A DNA stretch of 64,000 nucleotides, from contig CANTFL010000199.1 in the NCBI GenBank assembly GCA_947650285.1, positions 186,001-250,000 on the forward strand, written 5' to 3'. The notes beneath the pieces are model-generated. The model saw only the letters and a program-made list of their open reading frames with translations. It was not told where the DNA came from and did no database searches. Every line of letters starts with the position of its first letter. The stretch's first letter is position 1. This document shows, piece by piece, positions 20,225-29,150 of this stretch. The translations under genes and the position numbers were made by a program. Origin of the DNA: Hyaloperonospora brassicae. Taxonomy: Eukaryota > Oomycota > Peronosporomycetes > Peronosporales > Peronosporaceae.

Positions 20225-20429
20225 TGTTGGAAGTTGAGGTCGAAGTTCGTGGTTTCGATTAGCGCCAGCCGTCAATCGAGTCAGGGGTAGTCAGAACAAG
20301 ATGGTAGTAGACAGGTTGGTCAGCAACCATCTGTCGTTGAGAACGAGTGGCTAGGAGGCAGACAAGAGAAACTGGTAAGAAGGAACACAGAATCCAATCG
20401 TCTTTCTACTGCGCATACTACTTCCCACA
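20225..20429 (+). repeat. Copia 3' LTR
   Basis: 205 bp copy of the 5' LTR. The purine stretch GAGGAGGAG directly upstream (20216-20224) is a plausible polypurine tract. Confidence 0.97.
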
Positions 20430-20434
20430 GTGAC
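20430..20434. repeat. Target site duplication of the copia element, right
   Basis: GTGAC directly follows the 3' LTR, matching 15240-15244. Confidence 0.9.
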
Positions 20435-21217
20435 GACTGTATCGTGTCGGTTGCAAACGGTTGCAAATAAGCAGGGGGTTATTTAGCGACGATTGAGAAA
20501 GTGTAGCAACTGTTCAGGAGGATTGGTCGGCCGAGTGCGGGTAGAGTCCAGACGTGATGGCTTTCTGTCGGCGGGTCCGTTGCATTCTGGTTGCTCAAGC
20601 TGAGACAAGAAGGCAGTTGAGAAAAGGTGGATCGAACACGGCGCGACCGACAAAATAGTCGGTACGATCGATCACACGATGACATCGCGGCGGCTGCCGC
20701 GTTGATAGATCTTTACTATAATGAGTGGATGTTGGACGCATTATCGTATGCCGTGTCATGTGTCGACGTAAGCATCAATGAGCAATCTAACATGGAGGGG
20801 ACGCAGCAGATTGACAAAGCTCGTTCTGTTTCGTCGAGGTGTCGATTGCAGTATACTTATGGTATTATTTGCAAGCATTCACAAATGCTGTTTGCCCACA
20901 CATGTAACGCGAATTATTGCTAGTGCATTGACATAACACATACCAGGCCAAACGATCTTTTAGCGACATAGAGTGTGGTTTCCCTAGAGGATGCAAAAGT
21001 CAGACACGAGCTACGTGGTGCTGTAACGTAGTGCGTCCGTTACGTGACACACAAATAGCGAACGGGAACGCGAACAATACATGAGCGATTGATATTCGTT
21101 CGCTATTCGTTTAAAACGTAACATTCAGCAGGCTTACGAGAACTGGCTGACACAGGCCACGATGTCAAATAGCAACGAATCGAGTCAATGGTGAACGCGA
21201 GCAACGCGTGGTGGACA
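20435..21217. other. Spacer between the copia and gypsy elements
   Basis: About 780 bp without a supported gene. At about 21022-21045 TGTAACGTAGTGCGTCCGTT resembles a diverged copy of the gypsy LTR start (TGTAACGGGGCAGCCCGTTA). At 21054-21107 a 10-bp inverted repeat (AATAGCGAAC / GTTCGCTATT) occurs with a 34-nt loop. It may be the remnant of an older related LTR. Confidence 0.4.
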
Positions 21218-21222
21218 CATAG
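21218..21222. repeat. Target site duplication of the gypsy element, left
   Basis: CATAG directly before the 5' LTR, repeated at 29146-29150. Confidence 0.9.
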
Positions 21223-21588
21223 TGTAACGGGGCAGCCCGTTACATGGAAATTGTCATTTGAGAGATAATGACAATAAAGAATATTATGTTGAATATTCTT
21301 TTAACAATATCACCAATAGTGGTGATATTGATGGGTCGACCAAAGAGTCTGCTCATTGGTTGATATCTTGATGATATCAACCCACCAATCGCCGCAAGAC
21401 GCGCGCAATGAGTGGTGACGAGACGTCACCATACACTCAGCTAGATTAGTATAATTAAGTTAAGTCGAACAGAGAGACAGTGGTTAAAGACTTAATTATA
21501 TTAATATAACAGTTCTACTTTTCCCCTATCTACGCTTCCTCGTTTGCCTCGTGTACGTCTGTCGGGCGCAAGGGTTTGCCCCGCTACA
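21223..21588 (+). repeat. Gypsy 5' LTR
   Basis: 366 bp from TGTAACGG to CCGCTACA. The terminal inverted repeat is TGTAACGG/CCGYTACA. It lacks a segment of about 26 bp present in the 3' LTR near its end. Confidence 0.95.
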
Positions 21589-21590
21589 CC

Positions 21591-21600
21591 TGGTAGCACT
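21591..21600 (+). other. Gypsy primer-binding site
   Basis: TGGTAGCA starts two bases after the LTR. It is complementary to the TGCTACCA 3' end of initiator-type tRNA-Met. Confidence 0.6.
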
Positions 21601-21632
21601 TTGTAGTCCTTCCAAGGACCACAACATCCAAC

Positions 21633-22790
21633 ATGAACATGTTGGATGATGAAGAGAACTTTCACGCCACGCGTGAAGGGTTTACCCATTTGAGCGACAT
21701 CGAATGGGGTGCGGAAGAACGAATGAGTTCTACCGTAGGCGAGCTCGCCATTAGCGCCATGTTGGAGTCTCTAGACAGAGACCAACGGCATGCCGCTATA
21801 TCCAAGTTCATTCAACATGAACTTGCTCGCCGAAAGGGAGAAAGTAGCCTTGCTTCACCAGCAAGGCTCTCAACAGGCCGAGCAGTTGAGAGTACTCGGT
21901 GCTCAACAGACAGAGTCTGTTGAGACAGCAGCGATTCCATGCTGCTGTGGGCGGGACGGCACATGCGCGTCGTCCCGAAGTCATGAAAGTTGACATCTCC
22001 AAGTACAGTGGAGTCCCGGAAGCCTCCCTGTTACTGTGGTTTGTCGAACTCGACAGAGCCTTAAGGGCTCGTCGCGTCGAAGATGAGCAAATGAAACTCA
22101 CATTTGCTCAGACCCACTTGGACAGGACGTGCCAAAACTTGGTCCCTGGGACTCGAGAGTAGCGACCCAAACGTGTTTAGGTCGCTAGATGACTTCAAGT
22201 CCCGGCTCAGACAAACGTTTGAGCCGCCACGGGCTGAGTTCAGAGATCGTTCAGAGCTCCTGAAACTCAAGCAGGGTAAGCGTGACGTGCACGCTTACGC
22301 TCAACATATACGACTCCTCGCGAGTAGTAAAACTGCTAACCCAGTCCATGAACACACTTTGATTACGGTGTTCATGCAAGGGCTCGCAAAAGGGCCCGTC
22401 AGGAGCCACCTGTTCCTCCTTGAGCTGAATACGCTGGAAGATGCGATATCAGCCGCGGAACAGGAAAAATTTAGCATGAGACAGGCTCATGCTAGATCAA
22501 ACTCTTATCGTCCACCGAGACAACAAGAGATCGGAGGTCCAGAACCAATGGACCTCTGCTATGTTGAGCGCGAGAGGCCTCGCTCTTCAAACAACAAGCG
22601 GTTGCAGAAGTGCAATCGCTGTCAGAAGTTAGGGCACTACGCATACGAGTGTAGTGCTCCACGCCCAGTATTAAACAGTACTGAGCGAAATGGACGACCA
22701 TTTGCCAGAAAGGTCAATGGGCGTGGGTCCAGCGCTGTTGGGAAACCGCAACAGCGATACGGACCATCAAAAAATGGTCGGGGTCAGTAG
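21633..22790 (+). pseudogene. Gypsy gag
   Basis: Begins at ATG 21633 (MNMLDDEENFHATREG). The frame shifts near 21840, 21925 and 22120, then stays open to a TAG ending at 22790. The capsid-like core includes KVDISKYSGVPEASLLLWF, then FEPPRAEFRDRSELLKLKQG and DVHAYAQHIRLLA, which match oomycete gypsy gag proteins. A CCHC knuckle CNRCQKLGHYAYEC lies at 22611-22652. Most of these positions also lie in hairpin arms. Confidence 0.85.
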
Positions 22791-22887
22791 GGGCGGAGCG
22801 CCCTACTGATCCAGCAACCTCAAGAGAATTTGCAAATCTCTTGACGAAAGTTGCTCCAGATACACAATCATTGTGTGTCTCTGCATC

Positions 22888-23755
22888 TGGTGATGACGTT
22901 TCGCTCATCACCTTGAAGTTGGAAGCGACAAATATTTGTCGCTTCGTGCCCTAGTAGACTGTGGGGCGTCGAACAACTTTGTTCGACGCCAGTCACTAGA
23001 GGGTCGTAGGCTCAAGTTCGTTGAGCGCGACATTCCCCTCACGAGGATGACGGTGCGCCTTGCAACAGGCGAATCGATTACTGTTGAGAAACGTGTAGTA
23101 GCGAATCCACTACACGCTAGAGGGCGAACAGTACGATGATGAATTCATCGTATTGGATCTGGATGACAAATTTGATGTCATCCTGGGATTACCTTGGCTC
23201 AGAAAGCACGAGCCAAGGCTGAGCTGGAAGCATCGATCCGTGAAGATGCCTGCCGCTTGTTCATCAGATGGCCATCTGATGAACATCTTGGAGCGTCCAC
23301 AAGCGTGTGGATTTTCTGCGAGTGAGTGCGATGGCCTCACTTGCGGTTCGGTCGTTAGCACGACTGCACAAGATCACAGTGTAGTTGATCACTACACTGT
23401 GGAACAAGCTCCCGGCGGCTGTACAGGAATACAGGCTGCGCCGAAGTTCCACCACTCGAATAAGTTGGGTGGACCGGGACATGGATGCATGCCTAGCGGG
23501 CAGCATCTTAGAAGAAAGAAACCTGTTGCCTCCAAGGGGCAACATGGAAATCCTAGGTCGACTGGAGAGTCGACCGTAGAGGATCGGTCCCTGACTGTGG
23601 TTGCACAGCCACAGTCAGAAGACGTCGAGGGAATAAGTCCCCACGTACTTAAGGAAGGAATTCCTCAAGAGTCACTTTCTGAGGGATCAGACCCTCAGCA
23701 ACCTGTGGAAGCAAGTTCCCAGAAAGAAACCGAGACGTTAGAGCGTCTTAATTAA
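22888..23755 (+). pseudogene. Gypsy aspartic protease region
   Basis: The active site ALVDCGASNNFV lies at about 22951-22986, followed by RLATGESITVE. A frameshift near 23120 separates it from FDVILGLPWLRKHEP, the second protease motif (ILGLPWL). The downstream linker to RT (to 23755) is low in conservation. Confidence 0.8.
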
Positions 23756-23795
23756 TGACGGATCAAGCGTAGGCACTTATACGCTTGATCTGATT

Positions 23796-25391
23796 GTGCC
23801 TCCGAAGTTAACTTCGGAGATAACTCAGTTGTCAAAGCTTGAACCGAAACGATTCTTGCGTGTTCTACGTAGTGGCAAAGTCAAGCAGATCTGCATACTC
23901 GTCACAGAGGATGAGTATGTGTACGATATTCGGTCGGCCACAGTATTTGCTGAGAACGAACGGGTTCTCAGCAGCTCATCGATGGACGAAAGTGTCCTCG
24001 ATGAGAAGAATCGGATTGAGCGATACACGTCCCAATCCTGGGAGTCACTTCAGGCAAATCCTTTGTATAAGGGTTTGATCGAATTCAGGGATGTGTTCCC
24101 TGAATCCGTACCTTGCGAGTTGCCTAAGGACAAAGGCACTCGACACGAGATCGAGCTCAAACCGGGCTCGAAGTACTGTGTCATGAAGCAGTGGCCACTG
24201 CCTCGTGAACAAGTACTAGCGATCGACAAGTTCTTTGCCGATCGCTTAGCAGCTGGCCATGTGAGGGAATCAACATCCCCTCACAGCTCTCCGACCTTCT
24301 GTGTGCGAAAGGCCACAGGAGGGTGGCGGATAGTGCACGCATTCAACAAGTTGAATGCTGCAACGGTACCGGCTCAGACGCCGATACCGAGGAAGGACGT
24401 AATCATAGATGGTATGTCAAAGATTACCATCTTCTCGTCCATGGATCTGATAAATGGATTCTATCAGATCCTCATGCGTGAACGGGACATCCCGTACACA
24501 GCAGTGAGCACCCCCAGTGGTATGTTATGGGAGTGGCTAGTGATGCCACAGGGGCTGAGTAATGCCCCTGCTACTTTCAACAGATGTGTTACAAATCTGT
24601 TGAGACCGGCGCGAGACTTCGCACCGAGTTACTTCGACGATGTGTTCGTCCATAGTCGGGCTATGGACGGAAAGACGGACGTTGAAGTTCATTGAACTCA
24701 AATTCGTCAAGTCCTTCAACTCATGCGCAAGCATAAGTTGTATGCCAACCTCAAGAAGTGTATATTCGCGGCTAGCGAAATACCACTTCTTGGGTGCATC
24801 GTGAGTAAACACGGCGTACGCCCTGATCCCGGAAAGATCAAGGCGATCACCGACTGGCCAGTGCCAGTCGATGTCAATGGGATAAGGAAGTTCCTTGGGC
24901 TAGCGGCGTACTTGCACAAGCACTCGCGCAACTACGCCGTAATGGCGGTAAATCTTTCTTGTTTACTCAATAAAAATGTCAAGTGGTCATGGAACGCTGA
25001 GTGCCAGCGTTCCTTCGGAGGTATCCAGCAAAGCTTGATGCAGTCGCCGATATTGGCGATTGCAGATCAGGACAGACCATTTCATGTGGTCTGTGACGCC
25101 AGCGATTTTGCAATCGGCTGTGCGTTAATACAGTTCGACGCAGATGGCGCGGAGCGCGTCATCTGTTATCAGTCGCGTCAGCTGCAAGCAGCTGAGCGCA
25201 ATTACCCAGTGCATGACAAGGAACTCCTTGCCATGAAATATGCACTGGCTAAGTTCCGGGTCTATCTCCTCGGAGATAGACCGTTCATCGTCTATACGGA
25301 CCATGCGTCATTACGCACGGCCGTAAACATCCCACACCTCTCGCAGAGAATAGCGAGGTGGCTGTCTTTCTTCGCGGAGTAGAACTTCTCC
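23796..25391 (+). pseudogene. Gypsy reverse transcriptase and RNase H
   Basis: One continuous frame with two internal stops: TGA 24693-24695 and TAG 25380-25382. RT motifs: GWRIVHAFNKLNAATVPAQ, SSMDLINGFYQI (first Asp), MPQGLSNAPATFNRCV, and SYFDDVFVHS at 24628 onward. After the TGA come YANLKKCIFA, VSKHGVRPDPGKIKAI and IRKFLGLAAYLHKHSR. RNase H includes FHVVCDASDFAIGCAL, AERNYPVHDKELLAMKYAL and FIVYTDHASLRT. No frame shift is needed across 1.6 kb, unlike gag. Confidence 0.9.
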
Positions 25392-26444
25392 GTGGAGTAT
25401 AAACCAGGACTACTAAACGTCGTCGCTGATGCGCTTTCGCGCCGGCCCGATTTCGAGCCGGACGCACAAATCAACAGTGAGGATAATCCCACTGTTGCGA
25501 CACTGTCAGTGAGTGTCCCTTCGTCAAGCTTACTTGACGACGTACGAAAGACATACGCAGATGATAAGGATCTTCTGCGATTGATGGATCATCTGGTGAA
25601 TCCATCCAGTAAATCCATGAGGGATTTACCAGCTTTGTACCGATCCTCATCGGATCGGTACAGTACACGCAACGGATTGCTGTACTATACAGCTGTTGCC
25701 GACGACACGCCTCGTGTCGTCGTACCCGCTCATCATGATCTACGTTTACGCATCATGTATGAGTGTCACGATGCCCCAACTAGTGGCCATCGTGGTAGAG
25801 AAAAGACTTACCTCACGGTAAGTCGTGACTTTTACTGGCCACGCCAGTATCAGTTTGTCCGCAAGTACATACGTGCTTGCGAGGTTTGTCAACGGGTGAA
25901 GCCTAGTCCTTCATCCCGTGCGCCATTGCAGCCTCTGCCTGTTCCGGCAGAATGCTGGCAGTCCGTTTCAATGGACTTCGTATTCGGGAAACCCGAAGAC
26001 GACCACAAGAATAATGGCATTCTTGTGTTCGTTGATCGGTTCAGCAAGATGGTGCATCTTGCTGCAGTGCCCGAGTCCATCATGGCAGCCGGCTGTGCTC
26101 GTGTCTTTCTAGACACGGTCTTTAGACTCCACGGGTTACCCCGTGAACTCGTATCCGACCGTACCCTCGGTTCACGGCGGCATTTTGGCAAACCGTGTTC
26201 CGTTCTCTCGGAACACGATTGAAGATGTCTACTTCTGACCATCCGGAAACAGATGGTCAGACGGAACGTGCGAACCGTGTCCTCAAAGAGATACTTCGAG
26301 GAATGTCCACTCGTTTTCGAGTTGGAGCGAATTCCTTCCAATGGTGGAATTCGCCATCAATAATTCGGTGCATGCTTCAACACAGCACACACCGTTTTAC
26401 GTGAATGATTTACGCCATCCAAGTGTGCCCACCCTTCTAGAGTA
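25392..26444 (+). pseudogene. Gypsy integrase, zinc-binding and catalytic core
   Basis: In frame with RNase H through the TAG at 25380-25382. LLNVVADALSRRPDF is the typical linker. The HHCC finger reads HHDLRLRIMYECHDAPTSGH then CEVCQRVKP. The catalytic core has SMDFVFG (first Asp), PRELVSDRT (second Asp region) and ANRVLKEILRG (Glu). The frame shifts near 26163 and again near 26325, then ends at about 26444. Confidence 0.88.
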
Positions 26445-26499
26445 AAACTCTTGAATAAGGGGGGGAGGGACTCGCTCGAGCAAAAACCGTTTTGGCTCT

Positions 26500-27497
26500 T
26501 GCTTATCACGTGTCGACGCTAACGTCGTCACGTATGATTCCGATGTCGATCAGGTCGACATCGATGAAGAAAATCACCTCAATAATAGTGGCGACGCTAT
26601 TACTGACTCGGATGGTGATGAAGATGCTGGTATATTTAGCATCGTCAACGGTTATTCCAGCGAGGAAGAAGACAACCTCGCTGAAGAAGAGAATAACCTC
26701 TTAGCAGTGCGCACGAAGCGCACTGAAAGACAAAACAACGAGTCAGCAGAGAAATTTCTGCTGACTCGAGAGGCGGTAGTCCGTTTCGTTCAGGACTCCA
26801 TCGCAAATGCGGTGGACCGCCAGAAACGGAACGCAGACAAGAATGGAAGAGCAAATATTCTATCATTTATAGTTAACGACCTAGTACTACTGTCTACGGT
26901 AAACTTACCTGGACATTCAGTCACTAGTGTCGGCAGTTGTAAACTACTGCCGAAACACATTAGGCCATTTCGAGTGTTGCATCGCAAGGGCAATGCATAC
27001 ACGATCGAATTGCCACGTAGGATGAGCACGCATCCTACGTTTTACGTGGGGAGGCTTAGGCCGTACTGTCGGTACGAGCCTTCTTCTTCCGATGAAGATA
27101 GCCCCCACGTTCAAGAACATCCATCAAGTTCTTGCGTTCGAGCTCCAGACAATCCGTCTGGTTGCGCAGATAAGATACCTCGGAACTCAACCAAGATATC
27201 TCCCCGTGAGCTGTCGCCAGCTCGCCGGAAAGCGAGCGGACATCCCGCTCGACTTGAAGATGCGCTGTGGCGTAATCGGCTCGGTCTCTCGCCCGATCAT
27301 CCTCGCGATCCTTGCGGTTCTTCCGCACGGTATCAGTCAAAGCGTAGCGCCGGTCGCGCTCGTGCTGTAAGTCATCGCACAATTCATCGATTGCGCGATC
27401 CATCTCGTAAGGGTCGAGATGGTGAGCAGAATCATCTGGAGGAGGTCTTTCCTCCTCCACCACATCCTTTGGTGGGTTCTCCCGGTGGTCAACGTTT
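26500..27497 (+). pseudogene. Gypsy integrase C-terminal region and linker
   Basis: The plus-strand frame 26707-27501 encodes DRQKRNADKNGRANILSF, VNDLVLLSTVNLPG, IRPFRVLHRKGNAYTIELP and THPTFYVGRLRPY, the DNA-binding C-terminal part of gypsy integrases. A Pro/Arg/Ser-rich linker follows, ending VFPPPPHPLVGSPGGQRF. An indel after QRF shifts the frame into the chromodomain. The linker DNA (27056-27463) also reads as a coiled coil on the other strand. Confidence 0.85.
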
Positions 27498-28624
27498 CTA
27501 ATGGAGCGTATCTTGAACCACCATGACGATTCAGGATCAAAGAAGTGCTACCTCGTCCAGTGGCGGGGGTATCCACCCTCTTGGAACAGCTGAGAGTCCC
27601 GCTCTCAGCTGTTGATGGACGTTGAAGGTCTCGTCCGCCAGTATGACGAGACTCATCCGATTGGTCCTGGGGACCATCGGTAAACACGCGCCCTAGGCGA
27701 TTGTAGACGGATTGCAAGTTTGCAATCGCGTCACGCATCTCAGCCGAGATGTGTGCTCTTCCCCACGCTGCGAGTTGTCACCACAAGTCGCACAAGGGTC
27801 TCCCCATGTAAGGCAAGGAATGCCTGCCTCACTTGACAAACAGTGCAACCGGTACCTGGCACCGGTTAGCGTTCGCTTTTCAAACCTGAGGCGTGTCGCC
27901 TCAAGTTTCTTGAGCCACCCTTCTCGTCCAAAATTCTTGACATTTTGGACGAACGCGTTCCACGCAGCCAAAAGCGAGGCTTTGTCACGCTTTTGGTTGC
28001 TGTTGTACCATCGATGTCTAAGGAAGACATCGAGATAAAAGTCTTCCTCAGCGCGAAAGTTGCTCGCGCTGGTACTCAAGCCGTGAAGCTCAGTCGCATC
28101 GAATAAGGGTATTTGATGGTGTTGGCTTGTCTCACGAGACAAGCCATTGATGAGCCGTTCGGGAAAACGCCACGGCTTCAGCTCATCACGCTTCACAGTG
28201 GTACCTTTGTTGGTACCACGGTTGTCAGAATGACGATGGATGCACTATCGTCAAGTCGCTCGTGCGAAGGAGCACGAGCTGATTGAGGTGATGAGCAAAA
28301 ATACTCATCACCAGATTATTCATCACTGCCGAACAGACTGTGTTGCAACTCACGAGTCCGTTCGTTCGGCAGTGGCCTTGGCGAACACTGAGGCGTCGCC
28401 GGTGAGCGAGACGCCTCTGCAGCATTGCTCGAGTCAGACACGTCTGACTCGCCAGAGTAGATGACCTCAATGTCGGGGTCATCATGCGCACGCGGTGTTG
28501 TACCGCGTGCACCTGCAGCACCTGTTGCTGTAGGCGGAGAAGGAGCAGCAGACGACGAATCGTCTTCCGCAGAGGCTGGCACAGCAGCGGGCTGTGCGGG
28601 TCTTGAGTCACCTCGCATAGACAT
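27056..28624 (-). pseudogene. Antisense gene of the gypsy element (unknown function, frame-broken)
   Basis: Minus strand, from ATG 28624 (MSMRGDS), 130 bp from the 3' LTR. Segments in order: a Pro/Ser/Ala-rich acidic head with DDPDIEVIYSGESDVSDSS; a middle block LKPWRFPERLINGLSRE, FDATELHGLSTSASNFR, EEDFYLDVFLRHRWY (28005-28049), KASLLAAWNAFVQNV; a cysteine cluster PCLTWGDPCATCGDN; then [18 protein letters not shown] (27718-27744 region); and a C-terminal coiled coil (27056-27463, DELCDDLQHERDRRYALTD, SLSGELATAHGEISWLSSEV). At least three frameshifts break it. It overlaps the 3' end of pol. The same segments, same order and orientation, are present in the decayed copy at 36.4-37.8 kb, which argues for a real protein. 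I do not recognise a function. Confidence 0.7.
27498..27683 (+). pseudogene. Gypsy integrase chromodomain
   Basis: Reads ERILNHHD, then [17 protein letters not shown], an in-frame TGA (27591-27593) where a conserved Trp is expected, then [17 protein letters not shown] and TAA at 27681. The YLVQWRGY core with downstream W/E positions is a classical chromodomain. In related elements it directs integration to chromatin. Confidence 0.85.
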
Positions 28625-28741
28625 GTTAACTATGCGAGGTCGGGTCGAAAGTGAATGGAACGGACCCAACCAGTGCTCCCTGTCTCAATGGTGCCCAACG
28701 GGTGGCCGCCATATTTTTGATAGTCACACGGTCACTATCAA

Positions 28742-28753
28742 TTGGGGGGGTGA
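28742..28753 (+). other. Gypsy polypurine tract
   Basis: TTGGGGGGGTGA lies directly before the 3' LTR. The G-run is the only purine tract at the expected position for plus-strand priming. Confidence 0.6.
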
Positions 28754-29145
28754 TGTAACGGGGCAGCCCGTTACATGGAAATTGTCATTTGAGAGATAAT
28801 GACAATAAAGAATATTATGTTGAATATTCTTTTAACAATATCACCAATAGTGGTGATATTGATGGGTCGACCAAAGAGTCTGCTCATTGGTTGATATCTT
28901 GATGATATCAACCCACCAATCGCCGCAAGACGCGCGCAATGAGTGGTGACGAGACGTCACCATACACTCAGCTAGATTAGTATAATTAAGTTAAGTCAAA
29001 CAGAGAGACAGTGGTTAAAGACTTAATTAGATTAATATAACAGTTCTTCTTTTACCTTACCTACGCTTCCTCGCTTGCCTTGTGTACGTCTGTCGGGGCA
29101 CCGATACCCTTGCGTTAAGTTCACGCAAGGGTGTGCTCCGTTACA
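28754..29145 (+). repeat. Gypsy 3' LTR
   Basis: 392 bp from TGTAACGG to CCGTTACA. It is identical to the 5' LTR for about the first 250 bp, then shows scattered substitutions and an extra ~26 bp. The extra segment forms the left arm and loop of a perfect 10-bp hairpin at 29106-29132. Confidence 0.95.
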
Positions 29146-29150
29146 CATAG
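29146..29150. repeat. Target site duplication of the gypsy element, right
   Basis: CATAG directly after the 3' LTR, matching 21218-21222. Confidence 0.9.

Larger units (their letters stand above)
15245..20429 (+). mobile_element. Complete Ty1/copia LTR retrotransposon, defective
   Basis: 5185 bp, bounded by 205-bp direct LTRs (TGTTGG...CCCACA) and flanked by a perfect 5-bp target duplication, GTGAC at 15240-15244 and 20430-20434. Gene order is gag, protease, integrase, reverse transcriptase, RNase H, which defines copia. The LTRs differ at about 4 of 205 positions, so the insertion is fairly young. Even so, the single gag-pol frame is broken four times: TAG at 16438-16440, a frameshift near 17640, TAG at 18630-18632, and a frameshift near 19262. 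Confidence 0.97.
21223..29145 (+). mobile_element. Complete Ty3/gypsy chromodomain LTR retrotransposon (hairpin-rich, defective)
   Basis: 7923 bp with LTRs of 366 and 392 bp, perfect 5-bp target duplication CATAG, a primer-binding site, and a purine tract. Order on the plus strand is gag, protease, RT, RNase H, integrase, chromodomain, which places it among chromodomain-bearing gypsy elements (chromoviruses). Roughly the first 250 bp of the two LTRs are identical, so the insertion is young. Yet the coding region carries many frameshifts and at least three nonsense codons. A separate gene on the minus strand occupies 27056-28624. The whole element is tiled with perfect short inverted repeats, described as a separate feature. 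Confidence 0.97.
21223..29145. repeat. Dense tiling of short perfect inverted repeats across the gypsy element
   Basis: Hairpins with at least 9 perfect base pairs that I verified base by base (span; stem/loop): 21223-21244 9/4; 21250-21275 9/8; 21276-21301 10/6; 21305-21330 11/4; 21358-21382 10/5; 21625-21648 10/4; 21846-21868 9/5; 21902-21924 10/3; 22922-22945 12/0; 22965-22990 12/2; 23375-23401 11/5; 23761-23790 11/8; 23800-23819 10/0; 24083-24105 9/5; 24339-24358 9/2; 25259-25282 11/2; 25636-25662 11/5; 25700-25722 10/3; 26327-26354 9/10; 28123-28146 11/2; 28488-28510 9/5; 28610-28640 11/9; 29106-29132 10/7. Many stems of 6-8 bp fill the gaps, often one every 30-40 bases. LTR, coding and non-coding parts are all affected. 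Confidence 0.93.

Noticed and set aside
20627..20923. 98-codon ORF between the two retrotransposons
   Set aside because: Starts at GTG and shows no similarity to known protein families.
21223..29145. CRISPR-like reading of the regularly spaced hairpins
   Set aside because: The stems all differ in sequence, so there is no direct repeat; the region is a eukaryotic LTR retrotransposon.
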